Positions 33,998 through 46,317 of a stretch of 64,000 nt of DNA are shown here, piece by piece (the stretch's first letter is position 1; each line of letters opens with the position of its first letter). The stretch lies in contig JAIOJX010000005.1 in the NCBI GenBank assembly GCA_022376925.1, positions 94,771,001-94,835,000 of the forward strand. The letters run 5' to 3'. The position numbers and the translations under genes are program-made. Origin of the DNA: Tragulus kanchil. Its lineage: Eukaryota > Chordata > Mammalia > Artiodactyla > Tragulidae. The notes under the pieces are model-generated. The model made no database searches, was not told where the DNA came from, and saw only the letters and a list, made by a program, of their open reading frames with translations.

Positions 33998-35708
33998 CTA
34001 TCTGTACTTATGACTTTTACCTTTTTAAAAATCATAAAGTTATAGAATGTCTAAGCTGGAAAGCACTAAAGACTCAGTCCAATTCCTACCATTTCTGAAT
34101 TTTGTCTTGGCTTCCAAGTGGTGAATTTAAGATGAAATATGACCTTTGAGTAAAACATGTCTGATGACAAGAGAGAAATATCCCTCTTTGTTTACTAATA
34201 GCTTTCAGTATAAGGATAAAAATCAAATGAGCGCATTGCAAAACCACAGGCCCTTTCATAACACAATTAATTGGAAGGCAAGTCATACCACTGGATATTA
34301 TATAGGACCTATTATTTGAACTAAAGAGTCAAAGTAATTTACTGCATGTGATTCACCATGACATGAAACTGGTAATGGTAGGGTGATCAGAAATCTGTTA
34401 ACCTATAACTTGTAGAAATGAGGTGGGAAGAAGAGCCACAGGCTATAAATGTCTACTTTTTCTTTCATCCAGAGAAACATTTTTTACCTTTTTATCCCTA
34501 GTGAAGTTAGAGTTATTTATGAGTTGATATATGCATTTGTGGGTAAGCCTAGAGGCTAAATTATTTCCAGTCCTGAAGAACCTATGGAGACAAGCGGGAA
34601 GAATACTAAGCAGTAGGAAGCTTTTTTGTCCATCCTGGTATTAGGTCTTAATCTCTGTCAGCTAGAATTCAAGGCAGACTAGCCATTTAGGAACAGAATT
34701 AAATTACCATTCCTTTATAACAATACATAATAAAATAGTTTCATTTTTTTTCTAAATAATGCAGTAATATGTTAAAGCTCATTTAATAAACCAAACAATA
34801 CTTAAGTTACGTGAAAGGAAAAAAAAGATTTTATCTTCCATTCTCACTCCCAAATTCAGTCTCTTAAATGTTAAGTTCGATGTTGATCATGCCACGAATG
34901 CTCTCTTCCATTCAACTTTACCCATGTCCTTTACTGTTGTGTCATTAGATTATTATGTATGTTCTCTTTTCACTAAACAATATTGCACAACTTCCTTATC
35001 CATCTCAGTGGCTCTAACACATGCTTCGAAAGAACTGATGAACCCACCTAAGCATGGATGTGCCATAATTTATTTAATCTTTTTATGCTTATGGGATTAG
35101 GATCATTTCCTTTTTATTATAAACAATTAGCAATTTAATACCCTGTGTATCTGTAAATGTATGTTACTTTTTGTAGTTATATATTTCTAAGACTATATAT
35201 ACATATATATATATTTTTTTTTTTTTCCCCCCTAGAATTAATTTGTAGGTCCTAGAGTCACCACATTTATTTTAGTAGAGAATGTTTGTGACTTATCAGA
35301 TTTAGCAATTTTGTTTCTCAATTTCCTTCCTTACTGTAAGTTGGTATTATCTCTACCTATTGATCGATCAATAAGTCTATCTGATTTTTGGAAAGAAAAA
35401 CAGCGTTCTCAGTAGAATCTCCTTATTATCTGTTGGTCCTCAGGGACAGTCTTGTACCAAGGGTAGAGTGGACACAACCTTTGGCCAATGCTGCAGTGCT
35501 GTGTCATAAAAAAATATAATCTGTATAAAATAGCTTAACCAATGAGAACATACCTTGGAAAAATATATTTCAAGAAAACAACAATCACTACTATTCAGAG
35601 AAAGGATTTTTAAAGGCGTGTGTTGCATCAAGTGAAAATAAGTAAATGTTCCTTTTAGTAAGTTGCTCTCCATGGAAAAACATTCTGATTTAAAAGTCAC
35701 TGCTATTA
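33998..35708. other. Non-coding AT-rich sequence
   Basis: Contains (AT)n followed by T and C runs at about 35193-35232. No gene, RNA or repeat family recognised; frames at 34086-34286 and 35440-35718 have no support. Confidence 0.4.
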
Positions 35709-36138
35709 TTTTCCCCACAAAACTGTAAATTAGAGAAATGTTTTACCCAACAAAGGGTTTCCTGTATTCTTAAAAAGTCTAAAATAAAAAAAAAAATCCA
35801 CAACAAAGGAAAAGTTCTGGTCTTGAGTTCCTAAATTATATAAACAATATAATACCTTTAAAATATTATTCTTTACCCAGGTATGAGTGGAGTTCAGATA
35901 CTTGGAAATGCTAATCACCCTATTTTTAAGATAATATTTCAGCAGTCCCAATTCAGGAGCTTCTAATATTCCATAAATCTCTTTCTCTCCCTCTCCAAAG
36001 TTAAATCAAACATGAATATAAAAACTAGGAAGGAGTATTTTGCGTTTCTGGTCAAAACAGTGTTACAGAATAGATCAAATTATAGTGTTTAGAATGTTTC
36101 AATGATCCAATTTTGCTTCTTTATTTTTTGAATACTAT

Positions 36139-36345
36139 TATAATCTTTAGTTTTTTTAAATTAATTTTTACTAGAGCATAGTTGCTTTACGATGCTGTAT
36201 TAGTTTCTGCCATACAGCAGAGTGAATCAGTTATAGGTATAAATACATCCACTCTTCTTTAGATTTCCTTCCCATTTAAGTCACCACAGAGTATTAAGTG
36301 CAGTTCCCTGTGCTATACAGTATGTTAAGCTATTTTATACAGAGT
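36139..36345 (-). mobile_element. L1 3'-UTR fragment
   Basis: Reverse L1 end: 'agcatagttgctttacgatg', 'ctgtattagtttctgccata', 'cagcagagtgaatcagttat', 'gcagttccctgtgctataca'. Confidence 0.85.
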
Positions 36346-36347
36346 AG

Positions 36348-36409
<62 letters not shown>
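36348..36409. repeat. (TA)n microsatellite with TATG interruption
   Basis: TA run interrupted by gtatgtatgt. It is two bases shorter than the duplicate at 37430-37491 in its first block, as expected of sequencing slippage. Confidence 0.95.
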
Positions 36410-36411
<2 letters not shown>

Positions 36412-36557
36412 ATTTTGAATTGCCCAATTCATCCCATATTCTCTTCCTCCTTGGATTCAATTTTAAAGGGAAAAATATACCTAGTGTTTAGATTTTTATA
36501 AATGATATTCTTTACAGTGAAGCAGGAAGCAAAGAAACACTTTGAAAGATCACTATA

Positions 36558-36697
36558 AGCTTCCCTAGTGGCTCAGATGGTAAAGCATCTGCCTGCAATG
36601 CAGGAGACCTAGGTTCTGGGCCTGAGTTGGGAAGATCCCATGGAGAAGGGAATAGCAACCCAAGCCAGTATTCTTGCCTGGAGAATTCCATGGACAT
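36558..36697 (+). mobile_element. Bov-tA SINE, 3'-truncated
   Basis: Head 'gcttccctagtggctcagat', 'gcctgcaatgcaggagacct', body to 'ccagtattcttgcctggaga' and 'attccatggaca', then stops. Confidence 0.9.
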
Positions 36698-37220
36698 TTG
36701 CAAGCCAACATCTTTCCCTGGTAATAACACAACCAAACTAATCAATTATGCTTTGGAATTGATTAGCTTCCGGGGAAAACATTCTGATAAAATTTTTTCC
36801 CCACAAAACTGTAAATTAGAGAAATGTTTTACCCAACAAAGGGTTTCCTGTATTCTTAAAAGTCTAAAATAAAAAAAATCCACAACAAAGGAAAAGTTCT
36901 GGTCTTGAGTTCCTAAATTATATAAACAATATAATACCTTTAAAATATTATTCTTTACCCAGGTATGAGTGGAGTTCAGATACTTGGAAATGCTAATCAC
37001 CCTATTTTTAAGATAATATTTCAGCAGTCCCAATTCAGGAGCTTCTAATATTCCATAAATCTCTTTCTCTCCCTCTCCAAAGTTAAATCAAACATGAATA
37101 TAAAAACTAGGAAGGAGTATTTTGCGTTTCTGGTCAAAACAGTGTTACAGAATAGATCAAATTATAGTGTTTAGAATGTTTCAATGATCCAATTTTGCTT
37201 CTTTATTTTTTGAATACTAT

Positions 37221-37427
37221 TATAATCTTTAGTTTTTTTAAATTAATTTTTACTAGAGCATAGTTGCTTTACGATGCTGTATTAGTTTCTGCCATACAGC
37301 AGAGTGAATCAGTTATAGGTATAAATACATCCACTCTTCTTTAGATTTCCTTCCCATTTAAGTCACCACAGAGTATTAAGTGCAGTTCCCTGTGCTATAC
37401 AGTATGTTAAGCTATTTTATACAGAGT
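37221..37427 (-). mobile_element. L1 3'-UTR fragment, duplicate of 36139-36345
   Basis: Second copy within duplication 11. Confidence 0.85.
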
Positions 37428-37429
37428 AG

Positions 37430-37491
<62 letters not shown>
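37430..37491. repeat. (TA)n microsatellite, duplicate of 36348-36409
   Basis: Same microsatellite with slightly different run length. Confidence 0.95.
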
Positions 37492-37493
<2 letters not shown>

Positions 37494-37639
37494 ATTTTGA
37501 ATTGCCCAATTCATCCCATATTCTCTTCCTCCTTGGATTCAATTTTAAAGGGAAAAATATACCTAGTGTTTAGATTTTTATAAATGATATTCTTTACAGT
37601 GAAGCAGGAAGCAAAGAAACACTTTGAAAGATCACTATA

Positions 37640-37779
37640 AGCTTCCCTAGTGGCTCAGATGGTAAAGCATCTGCCTGCAATGCAGGAGACCTAGGTTCTG
37701 GGCCTGAGTTGGGAAGATCCCATGGAGAAGGGAATAGCAACCCAAGCCAGTATTCTTGCCTGGAGAATTCCATGGACAT
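37640..37779 (+). mobile_element. Bov-tA SINE, duplicate of 36558-36697
   Basis: Second copy within duplication 11. Confidence 0.9.
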
Positions 37780-37848
37780 TTGCAAGCCAACATCTTTCCC
37801 TGGTAATAACACAACCAAACTCATCAATTATGCTTTGGAATTGATTAG

Positions 37849-40018
37849 ATGATGGAGAATGAATTAGTAATTATATTAGCTCATCTGAAATTATCTAAGG
37901 CAGATATATTTTTCAAAATTAAAATAATAATGAAGGTATATTTTCTATATGTCTATAATTTGCTTGTTTAGAGAACATTTTTTTTTTTCAGTTTTCACTT
38001 TTCATTTTTAAGACTCAGGAAATTTCCATGTTGGGTCTTCAACAATAATAAGTCTGTACTCTGGGCAATTACTTCATTCCACACCTTGGTTTTCTTATTC
38101 ACAGTCTGAAGTTAATACTTCAAAGGAATGATAAAAATAACTGTACCTTATAAAAAGAGAAAAAAAAATACTATAGGTAAATGATAATGTGGTTGTATTT
38201 AAAAAACAAAAATGGATAAGTGATTTGAAAACAAATCCCCTACACTATGAAGTCTGAGTTTTCGTCCAAGCAGATAGGATCCTCACACTGGATCACCTCC
38301 TGGCTTCTCTCACCTTCTTTCCTCACCACACTCCTGTGGACTGCTGGGTTCTTCAAAGACTCCCAGACTCCCCGTAGTTAAAAGTTATCCCCACTCACCG
38401 ATGCATTGCTCTATCTCTTTCACAGGACGGTAGGTAAGGATTCTGTGCCCCAAATAGGCCCTGAAGTCCCCACTGCTGCCAAAGTAGACACACAGCCAAA
38501 AAACTGAGCAGGTAATGAGGTCCTGCCTGGTAAACTCTTAGTTGAAGGCACTTCTCAGAGAGACCTTCAGAGAACCCAGACTCCTTAGGAATACAGGCGA
38601 TTAAAATAAACAAGCAAGTAACAAATTTAACACCTGCAGGCAGAGACTGAGAAGATTTATAAATGCTTCTAGAAGACACAAGAAAGCAGGATACTCAAGA
38701 ATACGGTCATGAAACAATAAGAGTGTGGGGATGTACAGGGGACTGTCACAAGCCGCTCAATCTAGACACAAAAGGAACTGCCGGTGGACCATTACTGTAG
38801 TCATCTTATCTATAATCTCTACATGTGTATGCGTCTGGAATACAATGGAAATAAGCTTTAGAACTCTATATCATTTACAGTGCTGTATACTTATGCTTAT
38901 TAAAAATACCGATGTTTAAAAAATATTGATGTTTAAATATCACATTATGAATTCAGAATTTTTGACACAACACTTTATCATTTTTACCAAAGGTAACCCT
39001 TACTGGCATTAGAGTAGTGAGTCACATTAATGGTCTGGATTTCAGTAAGTGACCAAGATGACATTGTTTGAAGAAGGCAAAATCAAGCAATCAAAGGGTT
39101 CTTTACGGGTGTTTATATGTTTTCTAGACTTCATCCTAAGTCCTAGGAGGTCCACAAGACTCTGAAACGATACCTGATGCTCAGATATTGGCTTAAATAT
39201 TCTGTTATCATTCTTTTTACAATAGGATTAGTCGGAAATGTTAAAACTGAGCTATGCATTGTTAATTTCCTCAAGGCAGATACATCCTGACTTTTGCTTT
39301 TCCCAATCTTGTTTGGCCAGGTGAGGTTTCCTGAGGAGAACCAGGGTAAATGCTGCATAGCACAAACAGCTCAGGATCCTTTTGAACTTCAGAACAGAAA
39401 ATAGAAACAAAAACAAAAACTCAGATCTATTTTTCAGTGTCGAGCCTAGCTTGAAAATGAATTATGTTGCAAAACAAAAACTAACTGATTTGGAATAGAA
39501 AAAATGCAATAACAATATATAGGAATATATATTTTCAAATACCACAATTTGAAGTGCAACCAGGACATTCTTAGATATACTTCTGAAAATTGAATGAGCT
39601 CCTGAAACCGTATTTAGCTAAAATTACAATCTCCGAAATATTTGGAAAGGTCATTTTGTTATGATGAATTACAATTTTGGCAATCCCTGTTGTATGGCTG
39701 TTCTAAGGAAATATAATAACTGTTGGTGGCATAAATATAACATATTTAATGGGTTTCTCTGGAGCCTTTCTTGTTAAATACCTTTTAGAAAATGTTCAAA
39801 TGTCCTGAATAGCTTTTTCTTTCTGTTGGCTTAAGCAACGCCTTTGGTTGGTAAATGGTTAACACATACTGCAGATAAGAGTTCTTCTGGAGCCCAAGAC
39901 CCCCAGTCTATAAAGTAAATACACTGATAAAGGAAGTCCTTAAAAGAAAATCTCATTTAAATGATACAAATATAAATATAAATATAAATGTAATAAAGGA
40001 GGTTCCAACACTTCACTT
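37849..40018. other. Non-coding sequence, nothing recognised
   Basis: About 2.2 kb of single-copy AT-rich DNA. Frames at 38395-38679 (minus), 38725-38919 (plus) and 39143-39358 (minus) have no recognisable product. Confidence 0.4.
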
Positions 40019-40285
40019 TTTTTAAATTTTGGCCTCTTTTATTTTTTTTTTAATTGATTTATTTTCATCCATATTTATTTCTTGGGCTGTGTGAGCCTCC
40101 CATTGAAGTGGCATCTCTTGCAGAGCACCAGCCCTGGGCACATGTGCCAGAGAGCACTGACTTGCAATTGGACACATTGGTCCAGTGCTCTGCGGCACGT
40201 GGGACCTTTCTGGACCAGGGATCCAAAGAGTGACCCCTGCAATGCAAGGTGACCTCTTTACCCACTGAACCACCAGGGAAGCCCT
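40019..40285 (-). mobile_element. CHR-2-like tRNA-derived SINE
   Basis: Reversed body and head of the same family: 'ttgatttattttcatccata', 'gggctgtgtgagcctcccat', 'gcagagcaccagccctgggc', 'ttgcaattggacacattggt', 'cactgaaccaccagggaagc'. More diverged than the 21084 copy. Confidence 0.8.
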
Positions 40286-40430
40286 CATTTAAAAATTGTA
40301 TATATTTTTAAAAAACAGTTACATGACAGTCATCAAAACAGTATGGTACTGACACAAAAACAGAAATATAGATAAATGGAACAGGATAGAAAACCCAGAA
40401 ATAAGCCCACGCACCTACAGTCAAAATTAA
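40286..40430 (+). mobile_element. L1 ORF2 fragment, upstream part
   Basis: Matches a conserved L1 ORF2 stretch: 'gtatggtactgacacaaaaa', 'cagaaatatagataaatgga', 'acaggatagaaaacccagaa'. Probably the same L1 insertion as 40609-41590, split by a SINE. Confidence 0.8.
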
Positions 40431-40433
40431 TCC

Positions 40434-40598
40434 AGCAGCTGGATTGGTGTGTCCAATTACTAGCCAGTGCTCTGGAGTGCATGCACCCAGAGCTGGAGCT
40501 CTGCAACTAGAGAGGCCACTGTGATGGGAGGCTCACACATGCCAAAGAATAAAGATGGATGAAAATAAATGGATAAAAAAATCAATAAAAGAGACCAA
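40434..40598 (+). mobile_element. CHR-2-like SINE, headless fragment
   Basis: Begins in the body ('gcagctggattggtgtgtcc') and continues through 'ctctgcaactagagaggcca', 'gatgggaggctcacacatgc' and 'aaagaataaagatggatgaa'. The tRNA head is missing. It lies between two pieces of L1 and in the opposite orientation to the SINE at 40019-40285. Confidence 0.75.
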
Positions 40599-40608
40599 AA
40601 TTTTAAAA

Positions 40609-41590
40609 AAAATCCATAAACAAGAAATGTTGGAGAGGGTGTGGAGAGAAAAGAGCCCTTACATACTGTTGTTGGGAATGTAAAATGGTACAAGCACTAT
40701 GGAGAACAGTATGGAGGTTCCTTAAAAAACTAAAAATAGAGCTACCATATAACATTGCAATCCCACTCCTGGACATATATCCAGAAAAAAAACCCATAAT
40801 CCAAAAAGATACATGCACCACAATGCTCATTTCAGCAGTCTATAATAGCCAAGACATGGAAAAAACCTAAATGCCCATTGAAAGAGGAATGGCTGAAGAA
40901 GATGTGGTATGTATACAGAATGGAATATTACTTCGCCATTAAAAAGAATGGAACACATTTGCAGTACCATGGATGGACCCAGAGAATGTCACACTGTGTG
41001 AAGTAATTCAGAGAGGGAGAAATATATGATATTCCTTATGCGTGAGTGCATCCTGTCACTTCACTCGTGTCTGACTGTTTGTGACCCTATATATTGTAGC
41101 CCTGCCAGACTCTTTGTCCATGAAATTCTCCAGGCAAGAATACTGGAATAGGTTGCCATGCCTTTCTCCAGGAGATCCTCCTGCCCCAGGGATTGAATCC
41201 AGATCTCGTAAGTCTCCTGCATTGTGGAATCTAAAGATAAATGATACAAATGAACTGACTTACAAAAGAGAAAGAGACTCATAGACAGGGAAAAATGAAC
41301 TCTTTGGTTGCTGGGGAGAAGAGATAGTTAAGAACTTTGGGAAGGTCATGTACACACTGCTATATTTGAAATGAATAACCAACAAAACCCTCTCATATAG
41401 CACGTGGGACTCCTGCTGAGTGTTATGTGCCAGCTTTCATGCAGGGGGGTCTGGGGGAGAATGCATACATGTATATGCACGGCGGCTGAGTCACATCATT
41501 GTTCACCTGAAACTATCACAGCACTGTTAATCAGCTATACCCCGATACAGAATGTTTTTGTTTTAAAAAATAAAAATAAAAACAAAAACC
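40609..41590 (+). mobile_element. L1 ORF2 C-terminus and 3' UTR (pseudogene), with Bov-tA insertion
   Basis: The frame at 40685-40870 encodes the typical end of L1 ORF2p, including [20 protein letters not shown] and '[14 protein letters not shown]'. It then breaks at a stop after QDMEKT, so it is dead. Downstream are 'aatattacttcgccattaaa', 'gaccatgga'-type motifs, then the 3' UTR 'tgttcacctgaaactatcac' and 'gttaatcagctatacccc' with an A-rich tail. A Bov-tA at 41040-41224 splits it. Confidence 0.85.
41040..41224 (-). mobile_element. Bov-tA SINE inserted in L1
   Basis: Minus-strand Bov-tA: 'ctccaggcaagaatactgga', 'ataggttgccatgc', 'ctgccccagggattgaatcc' on the plus strand. It separates 'gatattccttatg' from 'gtggaatctaaag', which are contiguous in L1. 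Confidence 0.9.
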
Positions 41591-42018
41591 AGTTACACAG
41601 CATAAAGTACTCTATATTAAGAGCAGTTTCATAAAATTCAACTTGCAGATCAAAATGTTCATAATGGTTATAACTTGAAACTGAATAATGATTTATTTTT
41701 ATACTTTTGTCTCTGTGTGTGTGTGTGCTTCTATTTTCATAATTTCACAGTGAGCATTTATTACTTTAAAATAACATACTTTTAAACTTTTGCATGAAGA
41801 CACACAGAAGCAAGTGCAAGTAAATGAAGAGATTTAAGTTGTTTATTGGAGGGGAAAATAAAGAAACTGAAAGAAGAGCCTGTATTGTGATTTACGCATC
41901 AAAGTTTTCAAGAGTCGTATGTGGATTCCAACATCTCACTATAAAACTGGTGTGTAAGAAGGATCCTGATTTTCCAGAGTTTAAGGAAAGAAATGTTTTC
42001 TGCATCCACTGTTAAAAC
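41591..42018. other. Non-coding sequence with short (GT)n
   Basis: A short GT run lies near 41714-41728. The 63-codon frame at 41824-42015 recurs at 42921-43112 through duplication 12 and is not recognised. Confidence 0.45.
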
Positions 42019-42136
42019 TGGAATATTACTCGCCATTAAAAAGAATGGAACACATTTGCAGTACCATGGATGGACCCAGAGAATGTCACACTGTGTGAAG
42101 TAATTCAGAGAGGGAGAAATATATGATATTCCTTAT

Positions 42137-42321
42137 GCGTGAGTGCATCCTGTCACTTCACTCGTGTCTGACTGTTTGTGACCCTATATATTGTAGCCCT
42201 GCCAGACTCTTTGTCCATGAAATTCTCCAGGCAAGAATACTGGAATAGGTTGCCATGCCTTTCTCCAGGAGATCCTCCTGCCCCAGGGATTGAATCCAGA
42301 TCTCGTAAGTCTCCTGCATTG
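42137..42321 (-). mobile_element. Bov-tA SINE, duplicate of 41040-41224
   Basis: Second copy within duplication 12, flanked by the duplicated L1 3' end (42019-42687). Confidence 0.9.
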
Positions 42322-43341
42322 TGGAATCTAAAGATAAATGATACAAATGAACTGACTTACAAAAGAGAAAGAGACTCATAGACAGGGAAAAATGAACTCT
42401 TTGGTTGCTGGGGAGAAGAGATAGTTAAGAACTTTGGGAAGGTCATGTACACACTGCTATATTTGAAATGAATAACCAACAAAACCCTCTCATATAGCAC
42501 GTGGGACTCCTGCTGAGTGTTATGTGCCAGCTTTCATGCAGGGGGGTCTGGGGGAGAATGCATACATGTATATGCACGGCGGCTGAGTCACATCATTGTT
42601 CACCTGAAACTATCACAGCACTGTTAATCAGCTATACCCCGATACAGAATGTTTTTGTTTTAAAAAATAAAAATAAAAACAAAAACCAGTTACACAGCAT
42701 AAAGTACTCTATATTAAGAGCAGTTTCATAAAATTCAACTTGCAGATCAAAATGTTCATAATGGTTATAACTTGAAACTGAATAATGATTTATTTTTATA
42801 CTTTTGTCTCTGTGTGTGTGTGTGCTTCTATTTTCATAATTTCACAGTGAGCATTTATTACTTTAAAATAACATACTTTTAAACTTTTGCATGAAGACAC
42901 ACAGAAGCAAGTGCAAGTAAATGAAGAGATTTAAGTTGTTTATTGGAGGGGAAAATAAAGAAACTGAAAGAAGAGCCTGTATTGTGATTTACGCATCAAA
43001 GTTTTCAAGAGTCGTATGTGGATTCCAACATCTCACTATAAAACTGGTGTGTAAGAAGGATCCTGATTTTCCAGAGTTTAAGGAAAGAAATGTTTTCTGC
43101 ATCCACTGTTAAAAGACAACCCTCAGTTTGGGCCCAAGTGGAATATAAAATCTTTGTATTCCATCTTGATTTTTTAAAATACACTAATTCCACTGTGTCT
43201 GGAATATTCGTTACTTTGAAAAAGATTGCTTAAAGTTTTGGCAATTAGGCACTCATTTAGGGATTCAAGAATACTCTAAATGTAACTATTGCTGTAAGCT
43301 ATGAAATCATTCCACCTTTGTATGTATTAAAGCACTCTACT

Positions 43342-43553
43342 GGAACTTCCCTGGTGGCCCAGTGGCTAAGAGTCTGTGCCTCCAGTGCAGGGGGCCCAGG
43401 CTCAATCCCTGGTTAGGGAACTTGTTTCCCACATGTTCACAATTAAGAGTTCTCACACTGCAGCTAAAGATACCACATGCCACAACAAAGATTAAAGATC
43501 CCAGATGCCACAACTAAGACCTGGTGCAGTCAAATAAACACTTAAAAAAAAAA
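43342..43553 (+). mobile_element. CHRL-type tRNA SINE
   Basis: Head 'ggaacttccctggtggccca', 'gtgcagggggcccaggctca', 'atccctggttagggaactt', body 'taaagatcccagatgccaca', 'actaagacctggtgcagtca', 'aataaacacttaaaaa'. Old cetartiodactyl SINE with an A tail. The A and B boxes are those of the SINE and do not mark a tRNA gene. Confidence 0.85.
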
Positions 43554-44424
43554 GCACATAGTTTTCCTTTATCACATTAGGCATACTGAGAAAATACAAG
43601 TTTTGCTGGATGAGTAACAGGTGGGGATTGTGATGACCTACAGGAGACAGGGAGAGTGAGAAACATATACGGAGAAAGACTGACAGAGGGACAAAGACAG
43701 ATACAACATAGATAAACAGATACACAGTGACAGACACTGGCTCTTCTCCTTATGGTCCACTTGTTTTCATTTCTTTTAGACCTTTTAGCAACTAACATTA
43801 CTCATTTTGAGATCTGGAACTGCTTGAGCTTCCCCTTTGCGTACGTGCATGAGACTGACAATGACTGAAATAGGTTATTGTGATATAGGATTGAGGCTGG
43901 GAGATTTTAAAAATACATAATCTATGTGATCCATTCTTTTAGGGTGTATCTGGCAAGGAACAGGAAAAGAAGTGATGGAGAAGAAAAAAAAAAAAAGAAA
44001 TGAAGCTTCTTTGGAATGGTGAACAGGATCCTGTCGGGGCTGATATTTCTCAGTGCATACTGAAGAGTGAGCTTGACAGGCAGTGAGGAATAGACACGGT
44101 TCTGTTTATCTGTGGGTTTGGTTGCTTTTTATCTGTGTGAAAAGAGCTGATTTTCCAGAGTTTAAGGAAAGAAATGTTTTCTGCATCCACTGTTAAAAGA
44201 CAACCCTCAGTTTGGGCCCAAGTGGAATATAAAATCTTTGTATTCCATCTTGATTTTTTAAAATACACTAATTCCACTGTGTCTGGAATATTCGTTACTT
44301 TGAAAAGATTGCTTAAAGTTTTGGCAATTAGGCACTCATTTAGGGATTCAAGAATACTCTAAATGTAACTATTGCTGTAAGCTATGAAATCATTCCACCT
44401 TTGTATGTATTAAAGCACTCTACT

Positions 44425-44636
44425 GGAACTTCCCTGGTGGCCCAGTGGCTAAGAGTCTGTGCCTCCAGTGCAGGGGGCCCAGGCTCAATCCCTGGTTAGG
44501 GAACTTGTTTCCCACATGTTCACAATTAAGAGTTCTCACACTGCAGCTAAAGATACCACATGCCACAACAAAGATTAAAGATCCCAGATGCCACAACTAA
44601 GACCTGGTGCAGTCAAATAAACACTTAAAAAAAAAA
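44425..44636 (+). mobile_element. CHRL-type SINE, duplicate of 43342-43553
   Basis: Second copy within duplication 13. Confidence 0.85.
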
Positions 44637-45233
44637 GCACATAGTTTTCCTTTATCACATTAGGCATACTGAGAAAATACAAGTTTTGCTGGATGAGTAA
44701 CAGGTGGGGATTGTGATGACCTACAGGAGACAGGGAGAGTGAGAAACATATACGGAGAAAGACTGACAGAGGGACAAAGACAGATACAACATAGATAAAC
44801 AGATACACAGTGACAGACACTGGCTCTTCTCCTTATGGTCCACTTGTTTTCATTTCTTTTAGACCTTTTAGCAACTAACATTACTCATTTTGAGATCTGG
44901 AACTGCTTGAGCTTCCCCTTTGCGTACGTGCATGAGACTGACAATGACTGAAATAGGTTATTGTGATATAGGATTGAGGCTGGGAGATTTTAAAAATACA
45001 TAATCTATGTGATCCATTCTTTTAGGGTGTATCTGGCAAGGAACAGGAAAAGAAGTGATGGAGAAGAAAAAAAAAAAAGAAATGAAGCTTCTTTGGAATG
45101 GTGAACAGGATCCTGTCGGGGCTGATATTTCTCAGTGCATACTGAAGAGTGAGCTTGACAGGCAGTGAGGAATAGACACGGTTCTGTTTATCTGTGGGTT
45201 TGGTTGCTTTTTTCTTATCTGTGTGAAAAAGAG

Positions 45234-45680
45234 GGCATGCAATTTACAGAAAAAGAAAAAAGATATTTTCTAATTTAAGGAAAAGTTTTAAATCAAGAGA
45301 GGTCCTTGCAAAACTCAAAAAGTGTTAACATTTTTGATTTCTAGAAGTGGCAATACACAAAAATGCACACTTACAGTTACCTGTAAATTAACCAAATTAC
45401 CAAACAAAAATTAAGCAACAGATGCTAAATGGTATATAGACTATATCTTCTGACATACCAATGAAAATGAAATCTAAAATCTAACATATGTTTTGTAAAA
45501 GTCTCCCTTCTAAGAAGGTTAGGACAGCAGAAATTGTGGCTATCCTTTTGACAAGATAAAGTACCAATATTTATGGTCAAAAAAAAAAAAAAGAGATAGT
45601 ATTTCCATTTCTGGATATTGTTGAGAGAGAACTTTACTGCCAGGTTTAACCTAATTATAATATATTGACAATAAGTTTCC
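45234..45680. other. Non-coding sequence
   Basis: AT-rich with a poly-A run near 45579-45591; nothing else recognised. Confidence 0.4.
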
Positions 45681-45858
45681 GGTGTGTGTGTATGTGTGTG
45701 TTAGTTGGTCAGCTGTGTCTGACTCTGATGGAATACAGGCCACCAGGCTCCTCTGTCCATGGGGTTCTCCAGGCAAAAATACTAGCCATTCCCTTTGCCA
45801 GGGGATCTTCCACATTCATCTATCGAGTTTAGGTCTCCTGAGCCACCAGAGAAGCCTA
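45681..45858 (-). mobile_element. Bov-tA SINE with (GT)n end
   Basis: A GT run at 45681-45700 is the reversed CA tail, followed by 'ggctcctctgtccatggggt', 'tctccaggcaaaaatactag', 'ccaggggatcttcc' and 'gagccaccagagaagcc'. Diverged and with small deletions. Confidence 0.9.
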
Positions 45859-46317
45859 CCGGGGAAGTTTAAGGTAGATATGTTCAAATTTGCCATGCTA
45901 AAGAATTTTGTCTACATAGGCTACATAGAGAAATGATCCACCTTAAATTTTCTCTGATGAAAAAAAAATTCACTGATAAACTAGATTTAGCCAAGGCTTG
46001 ATGGAGTGTCTGGTCATATGATACTATACTCTTGGAAGTCATGCTGTAAAAATTAGCATGTAGGAGTGTATAATGGATAAACTAGGTTACAATTCACAGA
46101 TTTTTTCCAGTAAGCTAAACTTTGTTTTCTTTCCTATTACATACACTAAGGCAATCTCATGCTTAAAAAGACAAATAAGATAAAACTGAAATTTATTTTA
46201 CTGTACAAAGGTTAACTGGAGAGGGTAAATTAAGGCATGATTTATACTATGCAGATACAAAATTATTATCTGGAACACTTTTTTTAAAAACAAACTTTCA
46301 AGTTTTTAACAGAAGCA
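45859..46317. other. Non-coding AT-rich sequence
   Basis: Nothing recognised. Confidence 0.4.

Larger units (their letters stand above)
35709..37848. repeat. Direct duplication 11 (copies 35709-36766 and 36795-37848)
   Basis: Period 1082-1086. Differences are A-run lengths near 35770-35795 against 36855-36878, TA microsatellite length, and one A/C near the end of copy 1 (aactaatc, aactcatc). The 28-base filler 36767-36794 is a garbled form of 35675-35708, so the homology extends outward with deletions. Confidence 0.94.
40921..43114. repeat. Direct duplication 12 (copies 40921-42017 and 42019-43114)
   Basis: Period 1097-1098, copies abutting. The only difference seen is a missing T (attacttcgcc at 40928, attactcgcc at 42026), within 15 bases of the start of copy 2. 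The join drops an L1 interior directly after unrelated sequence, which no simple transposition explains. Confidence 0.97.
43063..45233. repeat. Direct duplication 13 (copies 43063-44146 and 44147-45233)
   Basis: Period 1083-1087, copies abutting. Differences are homopolymers (gaaaaagatt/gaaaagatt; an A run near 43990 against 45070) and a 4-base gap at the inner end of copy 1 (gctttttatctg, gcttttttcttatctg). The first 52 bases also belong to duplication 12, giving three copies at 41965, 43063 and 44147. Confidence 0.95.

Noticed and set aside
40685..40870. L1 ORF2 C-terminal frame as a gene
   Set aside because: Clear L1 ORF2 similarity, but truncated, with a stop and a SINE insertion downstream. 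Annotated as a dead mobile element.
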